Source of the DNA: Caulobacter sp. HMWF025
Lineage (GTDB): Bacteria > Pseudomonadota > Alphaproteobacteria > Caulobacterales > Caulobacteraceae
Length of the DNA stretch: 42,616 nt
Assembly: GCF_003060965.1 (NCBI RefSeq)
Contig: NZ_QAII01000103.1
Span: forward strand, 18,740-61,355
Reading direction: 5' to 3'
Position 1 is the stretch's first letter. The number at the start of each line of letters is the position of its first letter. The notes under the pieces were generated by a model that worked only from the letters and a program-made list of their open reading frames with translations, did no database searches and had not been told where the DNA came from. Below, piece after piece: positions 1 to 7,313 of this stretch. The position numbers and the translations under genes are program-made.

Positions 1-1
1 C

Positions 2-532
2 GTGCCCTACAAGAACTGGCAGCCGGCGGTAGCGGGTTTCATCCTGTTGTCGGACTTCCGTCAGGCGGCGGGCCTGTCGGAAGCCAAGCCGGTCAGCACG
101 ATCGAACGCATGGCCAAGACCCGCAAGGTCAAGATCAAGGCCATGGGGCAGTACCGCCTGGGCCCGGTGCTCGGCAGCGTCGGCAAGCTGTCGCCCGAGG
201 GGCAACTGGCCTGCCTGCGCGATACCCTCGACGAGCTGGAATACGACGGCGAGCGCCCCACGACGATCGGCCGGGACTGGGCCGAGGGCGACCTCGCCTC
301 GGTCAGGGCCCGCTACTCGGCCAGCGCCGCCCAGAGGTGCCTGATGCGCGCGCCGGGCGGCAACACCCTGCTGGCCGACCAGATCGCCCAGTCTGCCAGG
401 ACCCTGTCCGAGGCCCTCGACCACGGCGGCGTGACGGTCGCGGTCGTCGATCTGGCCTTCCTGCTGCCGGCCAACGGGGTTCTCGATCGCCTAAGGGCGA
501 GCGGGGCCACCATCACCTCGCCGCCTGACTAG
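2..532 (+). CDS. TraB/GumN family protein, C-terminal part (5' end outside window)
   Basis: The frame is open to the window edge, so this is the last 176 codons of a longer gene. The C-terminal stretch VVDLAFLLPANGVLDRLRAS matches the usual end of TraB/GumN proteins, where a conserved 'HL-x-G-x-x-G-L-L-x-x-L-R-x-x-G' segment closes the fold. These proteins are erythromycin-esterase-like putative hydrolases or proteases, often exported. The conserved His of that segment is not obvious here (AFLLP in its place), which could mean a divergent or inactive member. It ends with TAG 12 bases before the next start, so the two genes are probably co-transcribed. Family call moderate; function unknown. 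Confidence 0.55.
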   Translation: MPYKNWQPAVAGFILLSDFRQAAGLSEAKPVSTIERMAKTRKVKIKAMGQYRLGPVLGSVGKLSPEGQLACLRDTLDELEYDGERPTTIGRDWAEGDLASVRARYSASAAQRCLMRAPGGNTLLADQIAQSARTLSEALDHGGVTVAVVDLAFLLPANGVLDRLRASGATITSPPD

Positions 533-544
533 AGGAAATACCCC

Positions 545-1075
545 ATGCGCATCTGGCTGGCGGTTGCCGCCCTCACCCTGACCCTGACCACCGCCGCCCG
601 GGCCGAGGTCGTTGATGCGACGCCGGGCGGCTTCCAGGTTCGTCAGTCGGTCGAGATCGCCGCCCCGGCCGCCCGGGTCTGGGCCAGCCTGGTGCAACCG
701 GCCCTGTGGTGGGACCCGCGCCACACCTGGTCCGGCTCGGCCGCCAATCTCTCGCTGGCGGCGGCCTCAGGGGGCTGTTTCTGCGAGCGTCTGCCCGGGG
801 GCGGCTCGGTGATGCACATGAGCACGGTCCATGCCGCGCCCAATGCGAGGCTGACCCTGTTCGGCGCGCTCGGCCCCCTGCAGAACACCGGCGCGGCCGG
901 TCACCTGAACATCCTGCTCTCCGAGAAGGACGGCAGGACCACCGTCACCCTCACCTATGATGTCGGCGGCTATATGAAGGGCGGGCTCGCCACCCTGGCC
1001 GCGCCCGTCGACGGCGTGCTGGGCCAGCAGATCCAGCGGCTCAAAGGTCAGGTTGAAACGGGGAAGGCCGGCTAG
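545..1075 (+). CDS. Exported SRPBCC-family (START/Bet v1-like) protein
   Basis: The 176-residue product starts with a classical signal peptide (residues 1-20, hydrophobic core AVAALTLTLTTA, cleavage after ARA). After it comes an SRPBCC-type domain: VEIAAPAARVWASLVQP, then a WW-DPRHTWSG strand region, and a C-terminal helix (VDGVLGQQIQRLKGQVE) that would cap the ligand cavity. SRPBCC proteins bind hydrophobic ligands. The exported form suggests a periplasmic lipid or small-molecule role, but the ligand cannot be read from the sequence. The start is well supported by GAGGAAATA ahead of ATG. It follows the GumN-like gene by 12 bp. Confidence 0.75.
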   Translation: MRIWLAVAALTLTLTTAARAEVVDATPGGFQVRQSVEIAAPAARVWASLVQPALWWDPRHTWSGSAANLSLAAASGGCFCERLPGGGSVMHMSTVHAAPNARLTLFGALGPLQNTGAAGHLNILLSEKDGRTTVTLTYDVGGYMKGGLATLAAPVDGVLGQQIQRLKGQVETGKAG

Positions 1076-1106
1076 GCCCTGAGGACCCGGTCCGGCCCGT
1101 CGGCAC

Positions 1107-1137
1107 AAAAAAGGCGGCCCCGAGAGACCGCCTCTTT
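1107..1137 (-). terminator. Intrinsic terminator of creS (possibly bidirectional)
   Basis: AGGCGG (1112-1117) pairs with CCGCCT (1128-1133) around a 10-base loop. Read on the minus strand the stem runs into six T's (A-tract 1107-1112 on the plus strand), about 25 bp after the creS stop. On the plus strand it is followed only by CTTTCTAT, so termination of the SRPBCC gene would be weaker. Confidence 0.8.
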
Positions 1138-1158
1138 CTATCTTGCCGGCAGCGAAGC

Positions 1159-2535
1159 CTAGCTGGCGGCGGCCAGGTCGTCGTCGCTGGCCCCCAGCAG
1201 CGCCATCTGCAGGCGGGCCCGGTCGCGGCGGGCCGCTTCCAGGGCGCCTTCGGCCAGGGCGGCTTCCGAGGTCAGGCGATCGATCTGGGTCTGAAGTTCG
1301 GCGATCTTGTCCTCGTGCTGGCGGCGAGCCTCGTCCTGCGACTGCTGCAGCGTCTCGAGACGGATGCGCAGCTGGTTCTCGCGCTCTTCCGACCGCTTGA
1401 GGGTCTTTTCGTGGGCGACCGCGCTCTTGGCCAGCTGGTCCGCGCGCTCGATGGCCGCAGCACGGGCGGTGTCGACACCGGCATGACGCTGGCGCAGACC
1501 ATCGCTTTCCTCTTCCAGGCTGCGAATGCGCTCAAGTGCCCGCTCGAGGGCGACGTTGAGGTCGCCGGCCCGGCGCTCGACAGCCTGCTGCTGGGCGCTG
1601 GACTCGGCGAGGCGCGTGGCCATCTGGCCGTTCATCTCTTCCAGCTTGTCGGCCCGACCGGTGGCGGTCTCCAGGCGGGTCTGCAGGGCCGAGATCTCGG
1701 CACGGCCGGTCTCGACCTGGCTCTCAAGGCCACGGATCGTGCGGCTGCTGTCGGTCTGATGCACCGAAAGGGCGTTCTCGGCGGCCTGCAGGCGAGCCCG
1801 CTCGGCGGCAATCTGAGCTTCCAGATCGGTCTCGACCCGCGACAGACGCGCAACATCGAAGCCGGCCTGATCGAGGCGCTTCTTCAGGGTGGCGACCTCT
1901 TCGGTCAGCAGGGCATTCTGCTGCTGGACGCGGGCCAGCGAGGCCTCGGCTTCGCCACGGCGAGCGTCGATGTCCTGGCTCTGGACGCGCAGGGTATCAA
2001 CGTCCTGCACGAGATGCTCGATCCGGGCATTGGCGTCCCGCAGCGAGGCGTCCAGGCTGCCGGCCTTCAGGTCCGACTGCAGCAGGCCATTGCGCAGGCG
2101 ATCAATTTCTAGGGCGCTGTCTTCGAGGGCCGTGTCCTGGGCCTGCCGGCGGGCGTCGGATTCGCCGAGCGCCGTTTCAGTCTGCTGCAGGCGCGCAGCG
2201 GTTTCACGCTCTTCGGCCTTGGCAACCGCAGCCTGCCGCAGGGCCATTTCGTAATTGGCCCGCAGGGCGATCAGCTCGGCATGTTCGGCCCGGCGGGCCT
2301 CGAATTCCTCGGCGACCGGCTGGCGGATCTCGCTGAGCAGCGGCTCGATGGCGCGCAGGTGCTCGACGACGCGGGCGATGCTGTCGAGCCCGCCGTGAAT
2401 GGTTTCGTAGCGGACGCCGATGGCCTGGGTGGACTCGATCAGACGGTCGGCACCCTCGGGGCGGCCGACGCCTTCGACCAGCATGGCCGGCTTCACCGTC
2501 TTGGTGTCACGGACGTTCTTGGACAGCAGCCTCAT
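1159..2535 (-). CDS. creS: Crescentin, intermediate-filament-like cell-curvature protein
   Basis: The 458-residue product is almost entirely coiled coil and matches what I remember of Caulobacter crescentus crescentin (457 residues). It has a basic N-terminus (MRLLSKN, TKTVKPAML) for membrane and MreB association, the segment YETIHGGLDSIARVVEHLR, then a long heptad-rich rod from about residue 80 to the end (TRLETATGRADKLEEMN, LRQRHAGVDTARAAAIERA), and a short tail RARLQMALLGAS. Crescentin polymerises under the membrane along the inner curvature and makes cells vibrioid. I chose ATG 2535 over the in-frame GTG at 2544: an AAGG lies 8 bases before the ATG, and the known protein begins MRLLSKN. 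It has its own promoter region and terminator, and is not obviously in an operon. Confidence 0.93.
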   Translation of the reverse strand: MRLLSKNVRDTKTVKPAMLVEGVGRPEGADRLIESTQAIGVRYETIHGGLDSIARVVEHLRAIEPLLSEIRQPVAEEFEARRAEHAELIALRANYEMALRQAAVAKAEERETAARLQQTETALGESDARRQAQDTALEDSALEIDRLRNGLLQSDLKAGSLDASLRDANARIEHLVQDVDTLRVQSQDIDARRGEAEASLARVQQQNALLTEEVATLKKRLDQAGFDVARLSRVETDLEAQIAAERARLQAAENALSVHQTDSSRTIRGLESQVETGRAEISALQTRLETATGRADKLEEMNGQMATRLAESSAQQQAVERRAGDLNVALERALERIRSLEEESDGLRQRHAGVDTARAAAIERADQLAKSAVAHEKTLKRSEERENQLRIRLETLQQSQDEARRQHEDKIAELQTQIDRLTSEAALAEGALEAARRDRARLQMALLGASDDDLAAAS

Positions 2536-2601
2536 CTCGCCCACCTTCTCACGAACCGCGCGACGACACCCGGCGTGCCGTAACGGCCTCGCGACCGCGC
2601 A

Positions 2602-2624
2602 GAATCATTTTAACAATCGTTAAC
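2602..2624. promoter_or_regulatory. creS upstream region: GANTC site and TTAAC inverted repeat
   Basis: The 232 bp between creS and the end of ahpF hold no gene. At 2602-2606 there is GAATC, a CcrM methylation site. At 2610-2623 TTAAC and GTTAA form an inverted repeat around AATC. The two TTAA cores are 6 bp apart, one less than the CtrA consensus of 7, so a CtrA site is possible but not standard. These sit about 70-90 bp upstream of the creS start. Confidence 0.35.
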
Positions 2625-2767
2625 AGATTAGCTTGCGCGCCCGAATGCTGTCGAGGCGAAGATCGTGTGAAGCTTGGGGACGCATTGCCGCAGAGCGCGT
2701 TTTTGGGCGCCGTCGCAGGCTCTCCAGAGGAAAGCCATGCAACGGCACCCGGACGCTAAGGCCTGAC

Positions 2768-4357
2768 TCAGGCTGCGGCCTGCTCGGCGGCCGCAACCGG
2801 CTCCAGCCGGATCAGGTAGTCAAAGGCCGAAAGCGCCGCCTTGGAGCCCTCGCCCATGGCGATGATGATCTGCTTGTAGGGCGTGGTCGTCGCGTCCCCG
2901 GCCGCGAAGACCCCGGGGAGCGAGGTCTCGCCGCGCTGATCCACCTCGATTTCGCCGCGCGGGCTCAGGGCAATACCGCTGTCCTTCAGCCATTCGGTAT
3001 TGGGCACCAGGCCGATCTGCACGAAGACACCGTCCAGGTCGACCCGGTGCAGGCTGTCGCTGCCCCGGTCCTTGTAGCTCAGGCCCGTCACGCGGCTGCC
3101 GTCGCCATGGATCTCGGTGGTCATGGCCGAGGTGACGATCGTCACGTTCGGCAGGCTGGCCAGCTTGCGCTGCAGGACAGCATCGGCCCGCAGCTGGCCG
3201 TCGAACTCGATCAGGGTGACATGGGCGACGATGCCGGCCAGATCGATCGCGGCCTCGACGCCGCTGTTGCCGCCGCCGATCACCGAGACGCGCTTGCCCT
3301 TGAAAAGTGGGCCGTCGCAGTGCGGGCAATAGGCCACACCACGGTTCTTGTACTCGGCCTCACCGGGCACATTGACGTTCCGCCAGCGGGCTCCGGTGGA
3401 CAGGATGACGCTGCGGGCCGACAGGCTGGCCCCGTTCTCGAGCTCGACCTCGATCAGGCCGCCCGGAGACGCGGCCGGGACGAGCCCCACGGCCTTCTGC
3501 AGGTTCATGATGTCGACATCGTAGTCCCTGACGTGCTGTTCCAGGCCCGAGACCAGCTTGGGCCCTTCGGTGTGCGAGACCGAGATGAAGTTCTCGATGG
3601 CCATGGTGTCCAGCACCTGGCCGCCGAAGCGCTCGGCTGCAATGCCCGTGCGAATACCCTTGCGGGCCGCATAGATGGCTGCGGCCGCACCGGCCGGCCC
3701 CCCGCCGATCACCAGAACGTCGAAGGCGGCCTTGGCGCGGATCTTGTCGGCCATGCGGTCGGCCGCGCCGGTGTCGAGCTTGGCCAGGATCTGTTCCAGG
3801 TCCATGCGCCCCTGGCCGAACGGCTGGCCGTTCAGCAGGATGGTCGGCACGGCCATCACCTGGCGCGCCTCGACCTCGGCCTTGAACAGGGCCCCATCGA
3901 TGGCGACGTGGCGGATTCGCGGGTTCAGGGCGCTCATCGTGTTAAGGGCCTGCACCACGTCCGGGCAGTTCTGGCAGGACTGCGAGAAATAGGTCTCGAA
4001 ATGATAGTCGCCGTCGAGGTCGCGGACCCGGTCCAGGACCTCGGCCTCGAAGCGCGGCGGGTGGCCGCCCACATGCAGCAGGGCCAGGACCAGCGAGGTG
4101 AACTCGTGGCCCAGCGGCAGGCCGGCGAAGCGCACATCGGCATCGCCTGACGCCCGGGTGATGGCAAAGGACGGCTTGCGCGCGTCGTCGCCGTCAAAGC
4201 GGAGGCTGACCTTGTCGGAGGTGCTGGCCACGTCCTCGAGCAGGGCCCGCATGTCGCGCGCGCCGCTGCTGTCGTCGAGCGAGGCGACGAGCGTGATCGG
4301 CTGACGCAGGTTCTGCAGATAGGCGGTCAGCTGGGTCTTCAGGCTGGCGTCCAACAT
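2768..4357 (-). CDS. ahpF: Alkyl hydroperoxide reductase subunit F (NADH:AhpC disulfide reductase)
   Basis: This flavoprotein of 529 residues passes electrons from NADH through FAD and two redox disulfides to AhpC. The N-terminal tandem thioredoxin-like domain carries CQNC (C128/C131). The FAD site is [10 protein letters not shown] near residue 218, the redox centre of the reductase module is CPHC (C344/C347), and a second dinucleotide motif VIGGGNSG follows. The C-terminal FAD motif is [12 protein letters not shown]. Length and domain order match E. coli AhpF. A GGAG lies upstream of ATG 4357. It lies downstream of ahpC on the same strand, with a terminator-like hairpin between them. Confidence 0.95.
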   Translation of the reverse strand: MLDASLKTQLTAYLQNLRQPITLVASLDDSSGARDMRALLEDVASTSDKVSLRFDGDDARKPSFAITRASGDADVRFAGLPLGHEFTSLVLALLHVGGHPPRFEAEVLDRVRDLDGDYHFETYFSQSCQNCPDVVQALNTMSALNPRIRHVAIDGALFKAEVEARQVMAVPTILLNGQPFGQGRMDLEQILAKLDTGAADRMADKIRAKAAFDVLVIGGGPAGAAAAIYAARKGIRTGIAAERFGGQVLDTMAIENFISVSHTEGPKLVSGLEQHVRDYDVDIMNLQKAVGLVPAASPGGLIEVELENGASLSARSVILSTGARWRNVNVPGEAEYKNRGVAYCPHCDGPLFKGKRVSVIGGGNSGVEAAIDLAGIVAHVTLIEFDGQLRADAVLQRKLASLPNVTIVTSAMTTEIHGDGSRVTGLSYKDRGSDSLHRVDLDGVFVQIGLVPNTEWLKDSGIALSPRGEIEVDQRGETSLPGVFAAGDATTTPYKQIIIAMGEGSKAALSAFDYLIRLEPVAAAEQAAA

Positions 4358-4418
4358 CGGAGGCTCCGGAGGCGAGGCGCACCTCTCCCGTCGGGAGACA
4401 TGAGCCAGTTTTTCGAAT

Positions 4419-4475
4419 GAGAAAATAGGGCGTCGCCGCGGGCTCCGTGGGGAGACGGCCAGCGGGCGGCGACGC
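4419..4475 (-). terminator. Hairpin with T-rich tail between ahpC and ahpF
   Basis: GCGTCGCCG (4430-4438) pairs with CGGCGACGC (4467-4475). Read on the minus strand the stem is followed by CCTATTTTCTC. It would terminate or attenuate ahpC transcripts before ahpF. A separate 15-bp dyad TCTCCCGTCGGGAGA lies at 4384-4398, just upstream of ahpF. Confidence 0.55.
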
Positions 4476-4515
4476 CGGACCGCGACCCGCCAGGGGCCGC
4501 GGTCGGTCTACAGAC

Positions 4516-5079
4516 TTAGATCTTGCCGACGAGGTCGAGCGAGGGGGCCAGGGTCTTCTCGCCCTCTTCCCACTTGGCCGGGCAGACTTCGCCCGGGTGC
4601 GAGGCGACGTACTGGGCGGCCTTGATCTTGCGGATCAGCTCGGCAGCGTTACGACCGATGCCTTCAGCGGTGATTTCCATGAACTGGATCACGCCTTCGG
4701 GATCGACCAGGAAGGTGCCGCGGTCGGCCAGGCCGACGCCTTCGCGCATGACCTCGAAGTTGTTGGTCACCAGGCCCGACGGGTCGCCGATCATGGTGTA
4801 CTGGATCTTGCCGATGGCCGGCGAGCTGTCGTGCCAGGCCTTGTGCGAGAAGTGGGTGTCGGTCGAGACCGAATAGACCTCAACGCCCATCTTCTGCAGC
4901 TCGGGATAGTTGTCAGCCAGGTCTTCAAGCTCGGTCGGGCAGACGAAGGTGAAGTCGGCGGGGTAGAAGAACACGACGGACCACTTGCCCTTCAGGTCGG
5001 CGTCGCTGACCTCGATGAACTTGCCGGCCTTGAAGGCCGTCGCGGTGAAGGGTTTGATGGTGGTGTTGATCAAGGCCAT
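4516..5079 (-). CDS. ahpC: Alkyl hydroperoxide reductase subunit C (2-Cys peroxiredoxin)
   Basis: The protein of 187 residues reduces hydrogen peroxide and organic hydroperoxides in the cytoplasm. The peroxidatic cysteine is C47 in [10 protein letters not shown], and the resolving cysteine is C166 in the VCPAKW motif near the C-terminus. The rest ([22 protein letters not shown]) is typical of the AhpC/Prx1 class. The length equals E. coli AhpC. ATG 5079 has GGGAG upstream. It is divergent from oxyR and shares an intergenic region that contains an OxyR-type site, so peroxide induction is expected. AhpF downstream is its reductase. Confidence 0.97.
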   Translation of the reverse strand: MALINTTIKPFTATAFKAGKFIEVSDADLKGKWSVVFFYPADFTFVCPTELEDLADNYPELQKMGVEVYSVSTDTHFSHKAWHDSSPAIGKIQYTMIGDPSGLVTNNFEVMREGVGLADRGTFLVDPEGVIQFMEITAEGIGRNAAELIRKIKAAQYVASHPGEVCPAKWEEGEKTLAPSLDLVGKI

Positions 5080-5135
5080 GGAGAGCTCCCGTAAAAGGTG
5101 AGCGCACCTCTACGCCCCCGAGATGAATAGGTCCA

Positions 5136-5172
5136 ATCGATTAAATCATTCATCAGGATAGATCTGATCTAT
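5136..5172. promoter_or_regulatory. Tandem OxyR-binding site between ahpC and oxyR
   Basis: ATAGATCTGATCTAT (5158-5172) is a perfect match to the OxyR element ATAG-n-t-nnn-a-n-CTAT. Exactly 7 bp away, 5136-5150 is a partial second copy that keeps the inner t and a and five of eight outer bases. This is the arrangement expected for an OxyR tetramer. For ahpC, a -35-like TTGGAC (minus, 5131-5136) adjoins the distal copy, as expected for activation. The inverted repeat GATGAAT/ATTCATC (5122-5128, 5148-5154) overlaps it. Confidence 0.75.
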
Positions 5173-5204
5173 GCAGAGAGGGCCGGCAGGCCTAGGCTGC
5201 GGCC

Positions 5205-6101
5205 ATGCTCCCCACCCTGCGCCAGCTGCAATATCTCAAGCTTCTGTCCGAGCACGGCTCGTTCAGCCGGGCCGCCGAAAGCGCCCATGTCACCCAGCCG
5301 ACCCTGTCGGCCGGAATCCAGGAGCTGGAAAAGATCCTGGGCGCGGCGGTCGTCGACCGGGCCCGGTCGGGGGTGATCCTGACCGCCGCCGGCCAGGAGG
5401 CCGTGCGCCGGGCCGAGGATATTCTCGCCCGGACCGAGGACCTGGTACAGGCGGCCCGTGGCGCGGGGCTGCCCCTGGCCGGGCGCTTCCGGCTAGGCGT
5501 CATTCCGACCGTGGCTCCCTATCTGCTGCCGAGGGCCCTGCCGGTGCTGCGGGACCGCTTCCCCAAGCTGCGCCTGTTCCTGCGCGAGGACCTGACCCAG
5601 CGCCTGATCGCCGCCCTGAAGGCCGGGGCCCTCGACGCCGCCCTGATCGCCCTGCCCTATGACATGACCGGTCTGGACTGGGCCCATGTCGAGGACGATG
5701 AACTTCTGGCGGCGGCGCCGGCCAATCACCCGATGTCGGCCTCGGTGCGGGTCGACCCCGACAGCCTGAAGAACGACGACCTGATCCTGCTCGAGGACGG
5801 CCACTGCCTGCGCGACCACGCCCTGGCGGCCTGCGGTCTGGAGCCGCCGCGCGGGGTCGGGGACGAAGAAAGCTTCGCCGCCACCTCCCTGCCGACCCTG
5901 GTGCAGATGATCGGCTCGGGCCTGGGCGTCTCCTTCCTGCCGGCCATGGCGGTCCACGCCGGTCTGACCGACAAGACCGCCGTCACGGTCCGCCCGCTGG
6001 ATTCGGATCATTCCAGCCGCGAGATCGTGGTGGCCTGGCGAGCAGGCTCCAGCCGCGCCGCCGAGGGCCGCCTGCTGGCCGAGACCCTGCAGGCCGCCTG
6101 A
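5205..6101 (+). CDS. oxyR: Hydrogen peroxide-sensing LysR-type activator OxyR
   Basis: This LysR-type regulator has 298 residues, with an N-terminal winged HTH (FSRAAESAHVTQPTLSAGIQ, about residues 20-40) and a C-terminal sensing domain. The peroxide switch is clear: LLEDGHCLRDHALAAC holds C201 and C210, nine residues apart like C199 and C208 of E. coli OxyR, with the same LLEDGHCLRD context. Oxidation forms a disulfide that activates ahpC and related genes. It is divergent from ahpC across the OxyR site. There is no clear Shine-Dalgarno sequence; CCTAGGCT lies six bases before ATG, so the transcript may be leaderless. The site covers the expected -35 region, so autorepression is likely. Confidence 0.95.
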   Translation: MLPTLRQLQYLKLLSEHGSFSRAAESAHVTQPTLSAGIQELEKILGAAVVDRARSGVILTAAGQEAVRRAEDILARTEDLVQAARGAGLPLAGRFRLGVIPTVAPYLLPRALPVLRDRFPKLRLFLREDLTQRLIAALKAGALDAALIALPYDMTGLDWAHVEDDELLAAAPANHPMSASVRVDPDSLKNDDLILLEDGHCLRDHALAACGLEPPRGVGDEESFAATSLPTLVQMIGSGLGVSFLPAMAVHAGLTDKTAVTVRPLDSDHSSREIVVAWRAGSSRAAEGRLLAETLQAA

Positions 6102-6108
6102 GGCGGTC

Positions 6109-7203
6109 TCAGTGCAGGCCGCGCAGCAGGTCGATCCGGCGCATGGCCTTGCCGGGCAGCTCCGAGACCCGGCCCAGCGGCAGGGCCTCGGCCATCTGCC
6201 GTACGCCATAGGCGGCGCTGCGCACGAAGGTGGCCGGTGAGAGCGCGCCGAAGAAGCCGAAGACCACGGTCTGGCGGGCATTGGAGAGCTCGCGCTTGAA
6301 CCGGTAGTCACCGGCCCCGAGGTCGAGATGGGTAAAACCCCCGCCGTGCATGGTCTTCAGGATGTCCTGGAACAGCATCAGGCCGGGGGAATAGCGCTCG
6401 AAGGCGGGATTGTGGGCGATCAGCCAGCCATGGATGGTGTGGACGCCGCGCAGATGCAGATGCACCGCCGCCAGCTCGCCGCCGAGGTGCAGGGTATAGA
6501 GCCCGCCGCCGAAGCCGGCCTCGCGGATGGCAAACAGGTCCTCGACCAGCTTCATCACCCAGGGCGTCCTGAAATAGTCGGTCTGGCCGGTCGCAACCAG
6601 CTGGCCGCGCTTCCAGGCGATCAGCTGATCGAAGGCGGACCGGTCATCCGACAGGGCGGTGAAGACCGCCGGACCGACCTCGCGCTCGGCCTTGCGGCGC
6701 TTCTTGTCGATGTCCTTTAGGACACCCGACCCCGCCGCCTTGCGCTGGGCCTCATAGGCCGCATAGCCGTCCGGCACCTCGACAATCCAGGAATCGGTTT
6801 GGCCGCGGCCGTGGCGGGCCAGGGTCTCGTCATCGGCCTGCATATGGCAAAAATCGAGGCGGGAGACGCCGAGTGCCGAGAGCAGGCCGCGCGGATCGAC
6901 CGCGACACCCGGGCTCCCGACCAGGGCCTGATAGTCGCACATCGGCGCGCCGACCGGCATGGCGACGCCGTGACGGATCCGCACCGGCAGAAAACCGACC
7001 GGGCAACCGTCGTCGGTGCGCAGGATCGCGACCTTGATATCACAGGCCTTCTCGCCGGTCGCGGCCCGGGCCCGGGCGACGGCCGTGGTCCACAGCGGCG
7101 ACAGGAAGGGCGAGTCGAGGCGCGGGACCCCCGCCTGCAGGCGCGACCAGTGGTCAGCGTCAGCAGGAGACAGGTCCGGGGCGGCAACGACGTCGATCTT
7201 CAA
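6109..7203 (-). CDS. FemAB/CelD-like GNAT acetyltransferase
   Basis: The product of 364 residues has the two-lobed FemAB/CelD (GNAT) layout: PVGFLPVRIRHGVAMPVGAP in the first half and HLGGELAAVHLHLRGVHTIHGW then GLMLFQDILKTMHGGGFTHL in the second. Family members acetylate or aminoacylate sugars and envelope polymers. Caulobacter HfsK, which modifies holdfast polysaccharide and responds to c-di-GMP, belongs here. The same substrate class is possible, but I cannot claim orthology. The best start is TTG 7203, with no strong ribosome site. A long hairpin (7212-7259) lies just upstream. It converges on oxyR with a 7-bp gap. Confidence 0.7.
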   Translation of the reverse strand: MKIDVVAAPDLSPADADHWSRLQAGVPRLDSPFLSPLWTTAVARARAATGEKACDIKVAILRTDDGCPVGFLPVRIRHGVAMPVGAPMCDYQALVGSPGVAVDPRGLLSALGVSRLDFCHMQADDETLARHGRGQTDSWIVEVPDGYAAYEAQRKAAGSGVLKDIDKKRRKAEREVGPAVFTALSDDRSAFDQLIAWKRGQLVATGQTDYFRTPWVMKLVEDLFAIREAGFGGGLYTLHLGGELAAVHLHLRGVHTIHGWLIAHNPAFERYSPGLMLFQDILKTMHGGGFTHLDLGAGDYRFKRELSNARQTVVFGFFGALSPATFVRSAAYGVRQMAEALPLGRVSELPGKAMRRIDLLRGLH

Positions 7204-7211
7204 GGCGGGGC

Positions 7212-7259
7212 TCTGGGCGAAATCCGGGTCGGCTTTGTCAGACCCGATCCTCGCCCAGA
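7212..7259. other. Long imperfect hairpin in the acetyltransferase leader
   Basis: TCTGGGCGA (7212-7220) pairs with TCGCCCAGA (7251-7259), and inside it GGGTC (7226-7230) pairs with GACCC (7241-7245), with flanking ATC/GAT pairs. It lies between the S9A stop and the TTG start of the acetyltransferase. No T-tract follows, so a regulatory leader or a mRNA stabiliser is as likely as a terminator. Confidence 0.5.
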
Positions 7260-7313
7260 TAGATTTCCCCAGTGTTGACGACGCTCAACCGCGCGTAATC
7301 CGGAGCGAACGGA

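Noticed and set aside
2610-2624. CtrA binding site in the creS promoter
   Set aside because: The TTAA cores are 6 bp apart and the consensus needs 7. Kept only as a possible half-site arrangement.
2633-4150. 505-residue plus-strand frame
   Set aside because: Antisense to ahpF, whose cysteine pairs and FAD motifs are intact. No ribosome site or family motif.
6109-7203. Calling the FemAB-like gene hfsK
   Set aside because: Family fits but orthology needs synteny or a tree; the locus here does not prove it.
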